Positions 1 through 8,746 of a DNA stretch of 64,000 nucleotides are shown in pieces. Under the pieces are notes generated by a model. That model was not told the origin of the DNA. It worked only from the letters and a program-made list of their open reading frames with translations, and ran no database searches. The first letter of the stretch is position 1; each line of letters opens with the position of its first letter. Source of the DNA: an uncultured Alistipes sp. (GTDB lineage Bacteria > Bacteroidota > Bacteroidia > Bacteroidales > Rikenellaceae); the NCBI GenBank assembly GCA_948442615.1, contig CAOJSG010000001.1, positions 35,341 through 99,340 of the forward strand, given 5' to 3'. Made by a program: the position numbers and the translations under genes.

Positions 1-1127
1 CGGTCATTACGCATGTCACGACGGTAGGAGATCCGGATACGGATATTACGGCTGGCAGTTTCAACCAGATGATTGTGCTGTATGGCGAGAATCTGTCGCA
101 GGTTCGGTCTTTACAGTTCAACGATCAGAATGCCGATCTGCGCGAGATTTATGCGGTGAATGACCGTATTACGGTGAAGATTCCCAGTTCGGTTCCGGAT
201 CAGATCGACGATAAGATCAAACTCAAAACCTCCAAAGGTGAGACATCATATGATTTCAAGATCGCATTTCCGGATCTGGTCATCTCTGGGATCTCGCATC
301 ATTTCGCACGCGCTGGGGAACAGGTTCAGATCCTCGGCGAGAATCTGAAACTCTACGACTTTACACCCGAAAAGGGATCGTTGACGATCGGAGGAAAGAA
401 GGCCGCCATCGTTGCCTGCGAAGAGGGAGCCATGACCTTTACGGTTCCCGACGGACTTTCGGACAACGCCCCGATGATCTTGACCAGCGAACGCTTGAAA
501 GCCGTTACCGGGGTCGAGCAGATCGAACTGACCTATCGGGATCGGGGATATACGATTCTGGATCCGTTCTCCGCGGATTATCCGACGCTTACCCTAAATG
601 AGAAAGGTGAAACTTTTGCGACACAGGGTGGTGGCGATGCTCCCGCACCGCTGTTCGATGGATCGTGGTACTCCCGTTTCAATATGACGGCAACTTCCTA
701 TACTTGGTATTATCTGGTATATCAGAACCGATATCGGTTTGCACTGCCTCAGGATAATCCGCTCTGTGTTGAGATCTTGAATGATCTGTCGCAGTTCGAA
801 TTCCGCTATGAAATCCTCGTTCCTTCGGAAACGCCCATTCGGGGAACCAATCATCGATTTATGGTCTTTTTGGGGCGCCGTCCTGCAAACACGAATCTGG
901 AGTGGATTCCTGCAGCCAGCGGAACAGCCTATCATACTGATGGTCGATGGAAGACGGTCAGCATGTCGGGAAGCGACTATCTGAATCCGGATGGTACAAC
1001 TCCGTTGAAGGAGGCTGGGAATCCTTTCGGATTGGCCTATATCACGGGCGGAACCGATTTGGATCTAGATGTAAGTGTTGCCAATTTCCGGATTTGCAAA
1101 AAAATGGGAGTGCGGATCTCTCAATAG
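1..1127 (+). CDS. Glycan-binding surface protein, SGBP-like (5' partial)
   Basis: The reading frame is open from base 3, so the gene starts before the window and its signal peptide is not visible. The first ATG in the window (69) is internal. Two consecutive Ig-like IPT/TIG modules can be seen: one around the GENLSQVRSLQF stretch and one around LGENLKLYDF. A C-terminal beta-rich region from about base 570 contains many Trp, Tyr and Phe residues and ends in NFRICKK. This resembles the xyloglucan-binding domain of SGBP-B-type lipoproteins, which sit on the outer membrane beside SusC/SusD pairs and hold a polysaccharide for the enzymes. The GH5 genes downstream fit that role. The ligand cannot be read from the sequence, though a beta-glucan-like chain would suit the neighbours. 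The SGBP-type call is fairly secure; the exact family is less so. Confidence 0.7.
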   Translation, partial: VITHVTTVGDPDTDITAGSFNQMIVLYGENLSQVRSLQFNDQNADLREIYAVNDRITVKIPSSVPDQIDDKIKLKTSKGETSYDFKIAFPDLVISGISHHFARAGEQVQILGENLKLYDFTPEKGSLTIGGKKAAIVACEEGAMTFTVPDGLSDNAPMILTSERLKAVTGVEQIELTYRDRGYTILDPFSADYPTLTLNEKGETFATQGGGDAPAPLFDGSWYSRFNMTATSYTWYYLVYQNRYRFALPQDNPLCVEILNDLSQFEFRYEILVPSETPIRGTNHRFMVFLGRRPANTNLEWIPAASGTAYHTDGRWKTVSMSGSDYLNPDGTTPLKEAGNPFGLAYITGGTDLDLDVSVANFRICKKMGVRISQ

Positions 1128-1142
1128 TAGAATCAATCAGGG

Positions 1143-1175
1143 ACTCTCGGGATCCCAAGATCCCGAGAGTTTTTT
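1143..1175 (+). terminator. Perfect intrinsic terminator just before the first GH5 start
   Basis: A 12-bp perfect stem (1143-1154 with 1159-1170, arm ACTCTCGGGATC) closes on a CCAA loop and is followed by a T tract to 1175. It lies 16 nt after the stop of the surface protein. The GH5 ATG at 1180 follows the T tract by only 4 nt, so the hairpin must act either as a terminator or as an attenuator inside the operon. Confidence 0.88.
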
Positions 1176-1179
1176 AAAA

Positions 1180-2340
1180 ATGAAATACATGCATACATTT
1201 TGGAAATCGATTTTATTTGTTCTGTTGTTGTGGGCGGGAGCCTGTAGCGAGGACTCTACGTCTCCGGGATTTGGACCCGAGCCTGTGGATCCGGCACCGC
1301 CGGTCAATCCCGGATACAAAGGCCTCGATGCGTATTTCGGGGTCAATATGTCCGGTGGAGAGTTCGGTGGGGTTTATCCCGGAACAATCGGAACCCATTA
1401 TGGTTATCCTACGTCCCGAGACCTCGATTATTTTGCTGCCAAGGGGCTGAAACTGATTCGCTTCCCGTTTCGTTGGGAACGTGTCCAGTATGAACTGAAC
1501 GGGCCGTTGAATCCGACGGACCTGAATCTGATGAAGACGTTTGTCGCGGCGGCGGAAGAGCGGGAAATGCCTCTTATTCTGGATATGCACAATTTCGGAC
1601 GGCGGTCGTTCGACGGTGGCCAAACTGATGTTGTCATCGGGACCGGGTCTCAGTTGACAGGAGATCATCTGGCTGATGTGTGGGAGAAATTGGCTTCCGA
1701 GTTCAAGGATTACACGAATATCTGGGCGTATGACATCATGAACGAACCCCACGATATGTCAGGCTCGGAGTCCTGGTTCACCATCGCTCAGAAGGTGATT
1801 TATGCGATTCGCCGGGTAGATACGAAGACACCGATCATCATCAGCGGTGATGGATGGAGTTCGGCTGCCCGATGGGAGCAGTACAGCGATAACCTTCGGA
1901 GTTTGGATGATCCGTCGAACAAACTGATCTATCAGGCGCATGTTTATTTCGACAAGAATCAAGGTGGAACGTATGGTTCCTATGTGGAAGGGGTTTTCGT
2001 TCCGTCGACCTATGCTTCTGAAGGGGCTGATCCGCAGACGGGAGTTAATCGAGTTAAACCATACATTGAGTGGCTCGTGCGGCATAACAAAGTGGGTATC
2101 GTCGGTGAATATGGAATTCCGGATGATGCTGCCGATTTGGATAAATGGGGACTTGTTCTCGAAAACATGCTTTCTTATATGAGTGAAATGGGGGTTCCGG
2201 GTACCTATTGGTCTGCAGGACCCCGGTGGGGAAATTACCGATTAGCCGTTCAACCTACCGCGAACTATACGGTTGACCGGCCTCAAATGCAATTTTTGGA
2301 GAAATATCTTCGTACAAACCCGAACAAAGAACAAGAGTAA
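1180..2340 (+). CDS. GH5 endoglucanase-type lipoprotein (first copy)
   Basis: This is a 386-residue secreted glycoside hydrolase. Residues 1-22 form a lipoprotein signal ending in the lipobox WAGAC (Cys22), which fixes the start at 1180; an upstream in-frame ATG at 1075 lies inside the previous gene and would bury the signal. After a Pro-rich linker, the GH5 barrel starts at FGVNMSGGEFGG. The acid/base Glu is Glu189 in DIMNEPHDM and the nucleophile Glu310 in GIVGEYGIP. The IRFPFRWER and NEPHDM motifs recall subfamily GH5_5 endo-beta-1,4-glucanases, but the subfamily is a guess. It probably cuts a beta-glucan backbone at the cell surface or in the periplasm. A close tandem copy follows 3 nt after its stop. 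Codon use is more A/T-rich than in the chromosomal genes to the right. Confidence 0.88.
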   Translation: MKYMHTFWKSILFVLLLWAGACSEDSTSPGFGPEPVDPAPPVNPGYKGLDAYFGVNMSGGEFGGVYPGTIGTHYGYPTSRDLDYFAAKGLKLIRFPFRWERVQYELNGPLNPTDLNLMKTFVAAAEEREMPLILDMHNFGRRSFDGGQTDVVIGTGSQLTGDHLADVWEKLASEFKDYTNIWAYDIMNEPHDMSGSESWFTIAQKVIYAIRRVDTKTPIIISGDGWSSAARWEQYSDNLRSLDDPSNKLIYQAHVYFDKNQGGTYGSYVEGVFVPSTYASEGADPQTGVNRVKPYIEWLVRHNKVGIVGEYGIPDDAADLDKWGLVLENMLSYMSEMGVPGTYWSAGPRWGNYRLAVQPTANYTVDRPQMQFLEKYLRTNPNKEQE

Positions 2341-2343
2341 CGA

Positions 2344-3411
2344 ATGAAAAGGCTGTTTTTCTGCACAATGCTGTGCTGTTCCGCCCTGCTTGGAGGGTGT
2401 GACCGCTCCCAATCCTCATCGCTCCCATTCGGGGTCAATATGTCCGGTGGAGAATTTGGCGGTGTCTATCCCGGTGAATTGGGCGTTCATTATGGATACC
2501 CGACCGCAAAGGACTTGGATTATTTCAAGGAGCAGGGGCTGATGTTGATTCGCTTTCCGTTCCGTTGGGAACGACTTCAGCCGGAATTGTATGGTGAGTT
2601 GAACGACAGGGATTTGGCATTGATGAAAGAGTTCGTCCAGGCTGCCAACGATCGAGAAATGCCGATCTTTATCGACATGCATAATTTCGGACGGCGCTCT
2701 CTGGACGGCGGGAAGACTCACGTGGTGATCGGGGAAGGCCCCGAATTGACGGCTGATCATTTGGCGGATGCTTGGGAACGTTTGGCTGTCGCTTTTAAGG
2801 ATTACGGTCTTTGGGGTTATGACATCATGAACGAACCCCACGATATGTCGTCCAATGAATCATGGTTTTCCATAGCCCAAAAAGTGATTGATCGGATCCG
2901 AACCGTAGACCGTACGACTCCGATTATCATAAGCGGAGACAGTTGGAGCTCCGGAGCTCGTTGGCTGCAGTACAGTGATTCTCTTCGGTTGTTGAAAGAT
3001 CCTTCGAACAAGTTGATTTTCCAATGTCATCAATATTTCGATCATGATTCTGCCGGCAGTTACGGATCGCGGGATGAAAACGGAGTTTTTATTCCCTCGA
3101 CCTATGAAGCCGAGCAGGCTACACCTCAAACCGGCGTGGAGCGTATCCGTCCTTTTGTGGAGTGGCTTCGGAAATATGACTTGAAAGGCATTGTTGGTGA
3201 ATATGGAATACCGGATGATGATCCGCGCTGGAATGTCGTTCTCGAAAACATGCTGCGTTATATGCAGGAGAATGGGGTTGCGGGCACCTATTGGTCGGCC
3301 GGCCCGCGTTGGGGTAAGTATCGTTTGGCAGTACAGCCTTATGAGAATTATACGGTCGATCGTCCCCAGATGGAAGTTCTGAAAAAATATCAATATACCT
3401 CAGTAGATTGA
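2344..3411 (+). CDS. GH5 endoglucanase-type lipoprotein (second copy)
   Basis: This 355-residue paralogue of the preceding gene aligns over almost its whole length, with roughly two thirds or more of residues identical by eye. It has its own lipoprotein signal with Cys19 (SALLGGC) but lacks the Pro-rich linker. Catalytic residues are Glu164 in DIMNEPHDM and Glu286 in GIVGEYGIP. It is several residues shorter in two surface loops, including the segment after GIPDD. The ATG follows the upstream stop by 3 nt, so the pair is surely co-transcribed. Tandem GH5 copies with different linkers often split work between an outer-membrane-anchored and a periplasmic enzyme; that division is inference here. 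Confidence 0.88.
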   Translation: MKRLFFCTMLCCSALLGGCDRSQSSSLPFGVNMSGGEFGGVYPGELGVHYGYPTAKDLDYFKEQGLMLIRFPFRWERLQPELYGELNDRDLALMKEFVQAANDREMPIFIDMHNFGRRSLDGGKTHVVIGEGPELTADHLADAWERLAVAFKDYGLWGYDIMNEPHDMSSNESWFSIAQKVIDRIRTVDRTTPIIISGDSWSSGARWLQYSDSLRLLKDPSNKLIFQCHQYFDHDSAGSYGSRDENGVFIPSTYEAEQATPQTGVERIRPFVEWLRKYDLKGIVGEYGIPDDDPRWNVVLENMLRYMQENGVAGTYWSAGPRWGKYRLAVQPYENYTVDRPQMEVLKKYQYTSVD

Positions 3412-3415
3412 TTGT

Positions 3416-4789
3416 ATGTCCATTTCGGTTGCCATTCTTGTTACGCTACTTTCTGTTTTGATGGCTTCAGGGTGCTCCGGAGGGCCTTCCCTCCGGGAGC
3501 CCTCGAATGAACCGTTTGTACACGGAGCCTTACGGGTGTCATACGACGGACGATTCCTGGTTCATGAGGACGGGACCCCGTTCCCGTATTTCGGAGATAC
3601 GGCCTGGCAGCTTTTTCACCGATTGGATTCGACGGAGGTGAAATATTACCTCGCAGATCGGCAGGCAAAGGGTTTTACAGTGATTCAGGCGTGTATCCTT
3701 GCCGAACTGAACGGATTGGACACTCCGAATCGCAACGGGGATCTTCCGCTGTTCGACAACGATCCGACCCGGCCGAATGAAGCCTATTTTGCGTGGGTGG
3801 ATTTCGTGATCCAGGAAGCTGCCGCACATGGTTTGTATGTTGGTCTGCTTCCGACTTGGGGCGACAAAGTAAACCGGAAGTGGGGTGTTGGTCCCGAAAT
3901 ATTCGATGAGTGGAATGCTCGTAAATACGGACGCTTTCTGGGACGTCGCTATCGTGAGTTTCCGAATATCATTTGGATCAACGGAGGAGATCGCCCTGGC
4001 GGTGAGAAAACTATTGTGTGGGATGCGTTGGCTGAAGGTATCTGCGCAGAGGATTCCACCCATCTGATGACCTATCACCCTTCGGGTGAAGCCTCTTCCG
4101 GTATGTGGTTTCATAATCGGGACTGGCTTGATTTCAATATGTTCCAAAGTGGCCATGCCCAGACAGATTTTGCCATATACAAACGGTTGCTGATCCCGGA
4201 CTATGAACGGAATCCCGTGAAGCCGGTTCTTGATGGTGAACCTCGTTATGAAGATATACCAATTCGGTTCAAGTCTGAAAATGGACGTTTTACAGATACA
4301 GATGTTCGCAGGACTCTCTATTGGAGTCTCTTCTCAGGAGCATGTGGGTATACCTACGGAGCCAACGATATCTGGCAGTTCTATGTCCCAGGTCGTACGT
4401 CAATGTGTGAAGCCCGCAACCATTGGAAAGATGCACTTCAATTGCCGGGAGCATCGCAATTGATCCATGCCCGTCGTCTGTTGGAGAATTTCGGCTGGTG
4501 TGACCGCGTCCCGGCTCCGGAGTTGCTTTTCGGAGCACCATTGCAAAATGACGACGTTGCAGTTGCGGTCCGAGGTTCAGATTATGCCTTGGTTTATATT
4601 CCGAATGGACATCCTGTGGAAATTTCGCTTCGGAAACTGCCTCTGAAAGAGACGCTGAGATTTTCGTGGTATGACCCACGTAACGGAGCCCGTTATGCGA
4701 TGGAACAACCCGATTCAGAGAATATCTTGCGGGTTGTGCCACCTTCAAGCGGTAGGGGGCAGGATTGGATATTAATCGTGGAATTTTAA
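3416..4789 (+). CDS. GH140-like (DUF4038/apiosidase-like) lipoprotein
   Basis: A lipoprotein signal ends at Cys20 (LMASGC). The N-terminal part, with PFPYFGDTAWQLFHRL and GFTVIQACILAE, is the signature of the DUF4038/apiosidase-like catalytic barrel, which includes GH140. By position the likely catalytic pair is Asp192 (WINGGDRPGG) and Glu275 (VLDGEPRYED). The C-terminal 90 or so residues form a small beta domain like the putative collagen-binding domain that accompanies DUF4038. The founding GH140 enzyme releases apiose-linked side chains from rhamnogalacturonan II, but many relatives have other or unknown substrates, so specificity is open. It starts 4 nt after the GH5 gene and belongs to the same operon. 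Family call good; substrate unknown. Confidence 0.78.
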   Translation: MSISVAILVTLLSVLMASGCSGGPSLREPSNEPFVHGALRVSYDGRFLVHEDGTPFPYFGDTAWQLFHRLDSTEVKYYLADRQAKGFTVIQACILAELNGLDTPNRNGDLPLFDNDPTRPNEAYFAWVDFVIQEAAAHGLYVGLLPTWGDKVNRKWGVGPEIFDEWNARKYGRFLGRRYREFPNIIWINGGDRPGGEKTIVWDALAEGICAEDSTHLMTYHPSGEASSGMWFHNRDWLDFNMFQSGHAQTDFAIYKRLLIPDYERNPVKPVLDGEPRYEDIPIRFKSENGRFTDTDVRRTLYWSLFSGACGYTYGANDIWQFYVPGRTSMCEARNHWKDALQLPGASQLIHARRLLENFGWCDRVPAPELLFGAPLQNDDVAVAVRGSDYALVYIPNGHPVEISLRKLPLKETLRFSWYDPRNGARYAMEQPDSENILRVVPPSSGRGQDWILIVEF

Positions 4790-4795
4790 TCATAT

Positions 4796-6202
4796 ATGGA
4801 GATGAAAGAGATAGCAACAGTCGGACTTCGAGAAAAAATCGGGTATGGGTTGGGAGATGCCGCTTCGTCGATGTTCTGGAAGTTGTTTACGATGTATCTG
4901 CTGTTTTTTTATACGGATATCATCGGATTGCCTGCGGCAGCCATCGGAACCATGTTCCTGGTTACCCGGATTTGGGATGCTTTTGTCGATCCGCTGATGG
5001 GAATCATGACGGACCGTACCGATACACGTTGGGGCAAATTCCGCCCCTATATCCTGTTTGGTGCAGTCCCTTTCGGTATCATCGGCATTCTGACCTTTGC
5101 TGTGCCGGAATTTGGACAGAGCGGTAAGATGATCTATGCGTATGTTACCTATGGCTTGATGATGATGATATACAGTGCCGTCAATGTGCCGTATGCTTCG
5201 CTGATGGGTGTCATGTCTCCGGATCCTAAGATCCGTACGGAGCTTTCGTCCTACCGGATGACCTTCGCTTTTGGCGGAAGCATTCTGGTGTTATTGTTGG
5301 TGGAACCGTTGGTAGAGGTGTTTGGCCGGATGCGAGGCTCCGAAATTCCGGATGCTCGCTTCGGTTGGCAGATGGCCGCCATCGTTTTTGCCATTATTGC
5401 AGTGTCCATGTTTTTCTGTACCTTTGCTTGGACCCGAGAGCGTGTGAAGCCGATCAAGGAGACGAAAAACCGATTGCGTGACGATTTGATCGACTTGTTT
5501 CGAAATCGACCGTGGTGGATTCTGTTGGGGGCCGGAGTTGCGGCACAGATATTCAATTCGATTCGTGACGGTTCGGCGGTTTACTATTTCAAGTATTATG
5601 CCGAAGGAACGGAAGGTTTCCGTTTGGGAATTATCGATGCTTCGGTTTCGCTCACGACGATTTATCTGGTTCTCGGACAGGCGGCCAACATCCTCGGAAT
5701 TATTCTGGTCACCCCGATATCCAATCGTATCGGGAAAAAGCACACTTATCTCTGGTCCATGGTGTTTGCTACGGTTCTGAGCGCTTGCTTCTACATGTTG
5801 GACAAGTCGGATATCGGAGGAATGCTGCTGTTGCAGTTCCTGATCAGCATGTGTGCCGGAGCCGTATTTCCGCTGCTTTGGTCAATGTATGCCGATGTGA
5901 CGGACTTTTCGGAACTTAAAACCGGACGTCGTGCAACTGGGTTGATTTTCTCTTCGTCATCCATGTCGCAAAAGTTCGGGTGGACGATTGCCGGAGCGCT
6001 TACCGGTTGGCTACTTGGTTACTTCGGATTTGAAGCCAATGTTGTTCAGACAGACACGGCACAACATGGAATCCGGTTGATGATGAGTCTGTTGCCGGCC
6101 GTGGGAACGCTCCTTTCCGTCTTGTTCATTGCATTCTATCCACTGAACGAGAAGACCTTGAACAGGATTCTGGAAGAGCTGAGTATAAGAAGAAAACAAT
6201 AA
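4796..6202 (+). CDS. GPH-family sugar:cation symporter (MFS)
   Basis: The 468-residue protein has about twelve hydrophobic segments. Its N-terminus (LREKIGYGLGDAASSMFWK, then TDIIGLPAAAIGTM) and the loop DAFVDPLMGIMTDRTDTRWGKFRPY are hallmarks of the glycoside-pentoside-hexuronide (MelB/XynB-type) symporters. The Asp-rich loop between the second and third helices carries residues that couple Na+ or H+ to sugar uptake in this family. It would move the mono- or oligosaccharides released by the neighbouring hydrolases across the inner membrane. The start at 4796 sits 6 nt after the GH140-like gene; the second Met (4802) is an equally possible start. Confidence 0.88.
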   Translation: MEMKEIATVGLREKIGYGLGDAASSMFWKLFTMYLLFFYTDIIGLPAAAIGTMFLVTRIWDAFVDPLMGIMTDRTDTRWGKFRPYILFGAVPFGIIGILTFAVPEFGQSGKMIYAYVTYGLMMMIYSAVNVPYASLMGVMSPDPKIRTELSSYRMTFAFGGSILVLLLVEPLVEVFGRMRGSEIPDARFGWQMAAIVFAIIAVSMFFCTFAWTRERVKPIKETKNRLRDDLIDLFRNRPWWILLGAGVAAQIFNSIRDGSAVYYFKYYAEGTEGFRLGIIDASVSLTTIYLVLGQAANILGIILVTPISNRIGKKHTYLWSMVFATVLSACFYMLDKSDIGGMLLLQFLISMCAGAVFPLLWSMYADVTDFSELKTGRRATGLIFSSSSMSQKFGWTIAGALTGWLLGYFGFEANVVQTDTAQHGIRLMMSLLPAVGTLLSVLFIAFYPLNEKTLNRILEELSIRRKQ

Positions 6203-6215
6203 ATACAGAATTCAG

Positions 6216-8732
6216 ATGAAAAAAAGCTATCTGCTGTTGCTGCTGTTGGGCCTTTCCTCCGTATTGCGGGCCCAACAGTACGAAACCGCTCCTCGGGATA
6301 ACCGGATTCAAAATTTCGGGAACGTGACTTTGGAAATGTCATTGAAACCCTTCAAGCAGAACACCCCGGAATATATCCGGGAGGTTTGTCGGACGATGTT
6401 CCGACAGTGGACTCCGTTGCTTTCTCATGCCGACACAGTGTCGATTCTACTTTGGACTTCGGACGGATCGGAAATTCTCGACTATACGGGTGATCCGAAT
6501 CAACCGTTGGAATGGGGAATGTATGCTGGGAATCCGAATGCACCTCATGCGGTCAATTCCGGACCGAAGGAGTTGAATCTCCACCAGCGAGCGTATACCT
6601 ATATCGCGGATCCTCCGGCCTTTACCTATGGAGACCTCCGATTCATTATCGCTACCTTGAAAGAGGTCGGACGTCGGGAAACCGGGAAGGTTATCCGCGT
6701 CGGTGAAACATTTGATCCGGGTCCGGAGTTTGCCAAATCTCCATTCAAGTATGAGCGCCATCCCGAAATCTGTATGGCCAATACATTGGGAGCCAAATCC
6801 TTCGTGTGTTGTTATGCAACTTTGAATGCTGATGAGCGTTCGTATGCTTCCTATCCGGATGGAATTCCTCAAGGAACGCCGCTTGGAACGTTTCTGGGGA
6901 AGCAAAGCCACCGATTCTTGGCAGATATGGGGTTCGACTACTTCTGGCTGTCGAATGGATTCGGATTTGGCATGGAAACTTGGAATACGGTTGGTGCTAT
7001 TTTTGACGGGAATTGTTTCCGTGGGGAGCGGATGCCGGAGATCCAGCAGAAGATCCTGGATTTCTGGACGACGTTCCGCAAGGAGTGTCCCGACGTACCT
7101 ATTGAAACACGAGGAACGAATTTGTCGGCAGGGATCGATTTAGCCCGCGACGGAGTAGATCTGCGGAGTATCTATCGAGGCGGGTTCAACCTATTGCCGC
7201 CTCCGAACTCTCCCTGGGCGGCACTCGACGGCGACTTCGGGCTTGAGTTGACCGGTTACATGTCTCGTATCTCCGAGATTCCAGACTGCCGTTACCTGTT
7301 CCGTTATTACACGCACGATCCGTGGTGGGCCAACACTCCCTGGTTGGATCGATATGGTCGTGAGGCGCACGACATCTATCTACCGATGTCGGTGTCGCGG
7401 ATTGATACGGCCGGCCGAATCGTACTGCCCAGCAACTTGAACTTGCTCACCGTAGATGACACTTACGGAAATATGCCCGACCAGGTGCCCGAGGAGGTTA
7501 TCCCGCATCTGCTGCAGGCTCGCAGAACTGCTCCGGATCAAGCCGGTCCGGTTGTTTGGGTTTATCCGTTCGATGAATACCACGACTGGGCGTTCGAACA
7601 TCCGGAGCGTCTTGCCGAGGTTTTTTATGGCGATTGGTTTATTCGGCAGGCTCTCAATGAGGGTTTCCCGATGAATACCGTGGTTTCCACAACCACGTTT
7701 ACGGCACTCATGCAACGCAGGGATTCGGTTCTGGATGCCTCCGTCCTCGTTACGATTGTCCCCGAGGCCGGGAGCGAACTGGAAACGGCATTGATCGATT
7801 TTGTCGAGCGAGGAGGCAGTCTGATCGTCTATGGTCCGGTAGGACATGGCAGTGATCGTTTCCTGGATTTTCTGAATATAAGAAAAGTTGAACCATTAGA
7901 TGGCGTTTTTTCGCTGAAACTGACAACGGCATTTGATCAGGTAGACGGTGGTTCGATGCAACTTCGTCATGATGGTACATTTTCCGGCGGTGGCCTGGAA
8001 ACCCGGATTCGGACGTCTCGTTCCGATACGCGGATTTTGGCACGTGCGGTACGAAACGGACAAAACCGTGATGTGGTCGTTTTCCGGCGGACCCCGGAGT
8101 GGTACGGTGGTGGTGTCTGCTATGTGAGAGGTACGAATTCGGCTCGCTATACGGGCGGAATGTTGCTTTCCCCGGATCTTCCGTCCGATTATTTCCGGGG
8201 CGGCTCCTTGATGCGTCAGGCCTTGGCGGCTTTCGGATACGAGATTCGGTTTGAAAAGGTCGATTCGGATCTTCGCACGCCGGTAAATGTCATTTCCCGG
8301 AATCGAAACGGTTATATCTTCTCGGGGTATGTTCCGAATCAGACGGTCGAGCAGCAGTTCCTTTTCCCTCAGGGAGCTCCGATTTTTACGGGTCAGGAAG
8401 CCCTGCTCAAGGATGGCCGTGCAACATATCGGCTTCCTCGGGCCTGGAGTGAAGAGTGCCGGGTATTTGTTCAGCAGAGCGATGGCATTGTTTCGTGTTG
8501 GGAGATTCCTCCCGTGGAGTTCGGTGTCCGACGAAAGATTGGTGTCAACGGGTTAAAAAATGCCGTATTGCGCGTCTATCCCGATGGCGATTTGTCGAAC
8601 TACAATGTCATGCCCGGAAAAGACCATTACCCCTCGCGAGCTGGAATGCTTAAATCTGTTAGGAAAGAGGATAGTAGGGGGTACTATTATGAATATAAGG
8701 ATATTAGTGGTTCATATGTTATAACTTGGTAG
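6216..8732 (+). CDS. Large secreted protein of unrecognised family, possible new glycoside hydrolase
   Basis: An 838-residue protein with a cleavable signal (KKSYLLLLLLGLSSVLRAQQ, predicted cut after Ala19). I do not recognise the family. Residues about 25-430 look like an alpha/beta barrel, with Trp-rich and acidic loops of carbohydrate-enzyme type (SILLWTSDGSE, RVGETFDPGPEF, DVPIETRGTNLS). Residues about 470-560 resemble a class I glutamine-amidotransferase-like (GH42 trimerisation-type) domain, with VLVTIVPEAGSELETALIDF followed by ERGGSLIVYGPVG. A beta-sandwich-like region follows. That order, barrel then GATase-like then beta domain, is seen in GH42 and related enzymes. It starts 13 nt after the transporter, inside the PUL operon. 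Function as a glycan enzyme is inference from architecture and context. Confidence 0.6.
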   Translation: MKKSYLLLLLLGLSSVLRAQQYETAPRDNRIQNFGNVTLEMSLKPFKQNTPEYIREVCRTMFRQWTPLLSHADTVSILLWTSDGSEILDYTGDPNQPLEWGMYAGNPNAPHAVNSGPKELNLHQRAYTYIADPPAFTYGDLRFIIATLKEVGRRETGKVIRVGETFDPGPEFAKSPFKYERHPEICMANTLGAKSFVCCYATLNADERSYASYPDGIPQGTPLGTFLGKQSHRFLADMGFDYFWLSNGFGFGMETWNTVGAIFDGNCFRGERMPEIQQKILDFWTTFRKECPDVPIETRGTNLSAGIDLARDGVDLRSIYRGGFNLLPPPNSPWAALDGDFGLELTGYMSRISEIPDCRYLFRYYTHDPWWANTPWLDRYGREAHDIYLPMSVSRIDTAGRIVLPSNLNLLTVDDTYGNMPDQVPEEVIPHLLQARRTAPDQAGPVVWVYPFDEYHDWAFEHPERLAEVFYGDWFIRQALNEGFPMNTVVSTTTFTALMQRRDSVLDASVLVTIVPEAGSELETALIDFVERGGSLIVYGPVGHGSDRFLDFLNIRKVEPLDGVFSLKLTTAFDQVDGGSMQLRHDGTFSGGGLETRIRTSRSDTRILARAVRNGQNRDVVVFRRTPEWYGGGVCYVRGTNSARYTGGMLLSPDLPSDYFRGGSLMRQALAAFGYEIRFEKVDSDLRTPVNVISRNRNGYIFSGYVPNQTVEQQFLFPQGAPIFTGQEALLKDGRATYRLPRAWSEECRVFVQQSDGIVSCWEIPPVEFGVRRKIGVNGLKNAVLRVYPDGDLSNYNVMPGKDHYPSRAGMLKSVRKEDSRGYYYEYKDISGSYVITW

Positions 8733-8746
8733 TCTGATTCACCGGT

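Noticed and set aside
1075..1179. N-terminal extension of the first GH5 gene
   Set aside because: It overlaps the upstream gene and a perfect terminator and would hide the lipoprotein signal that starts at 1180.
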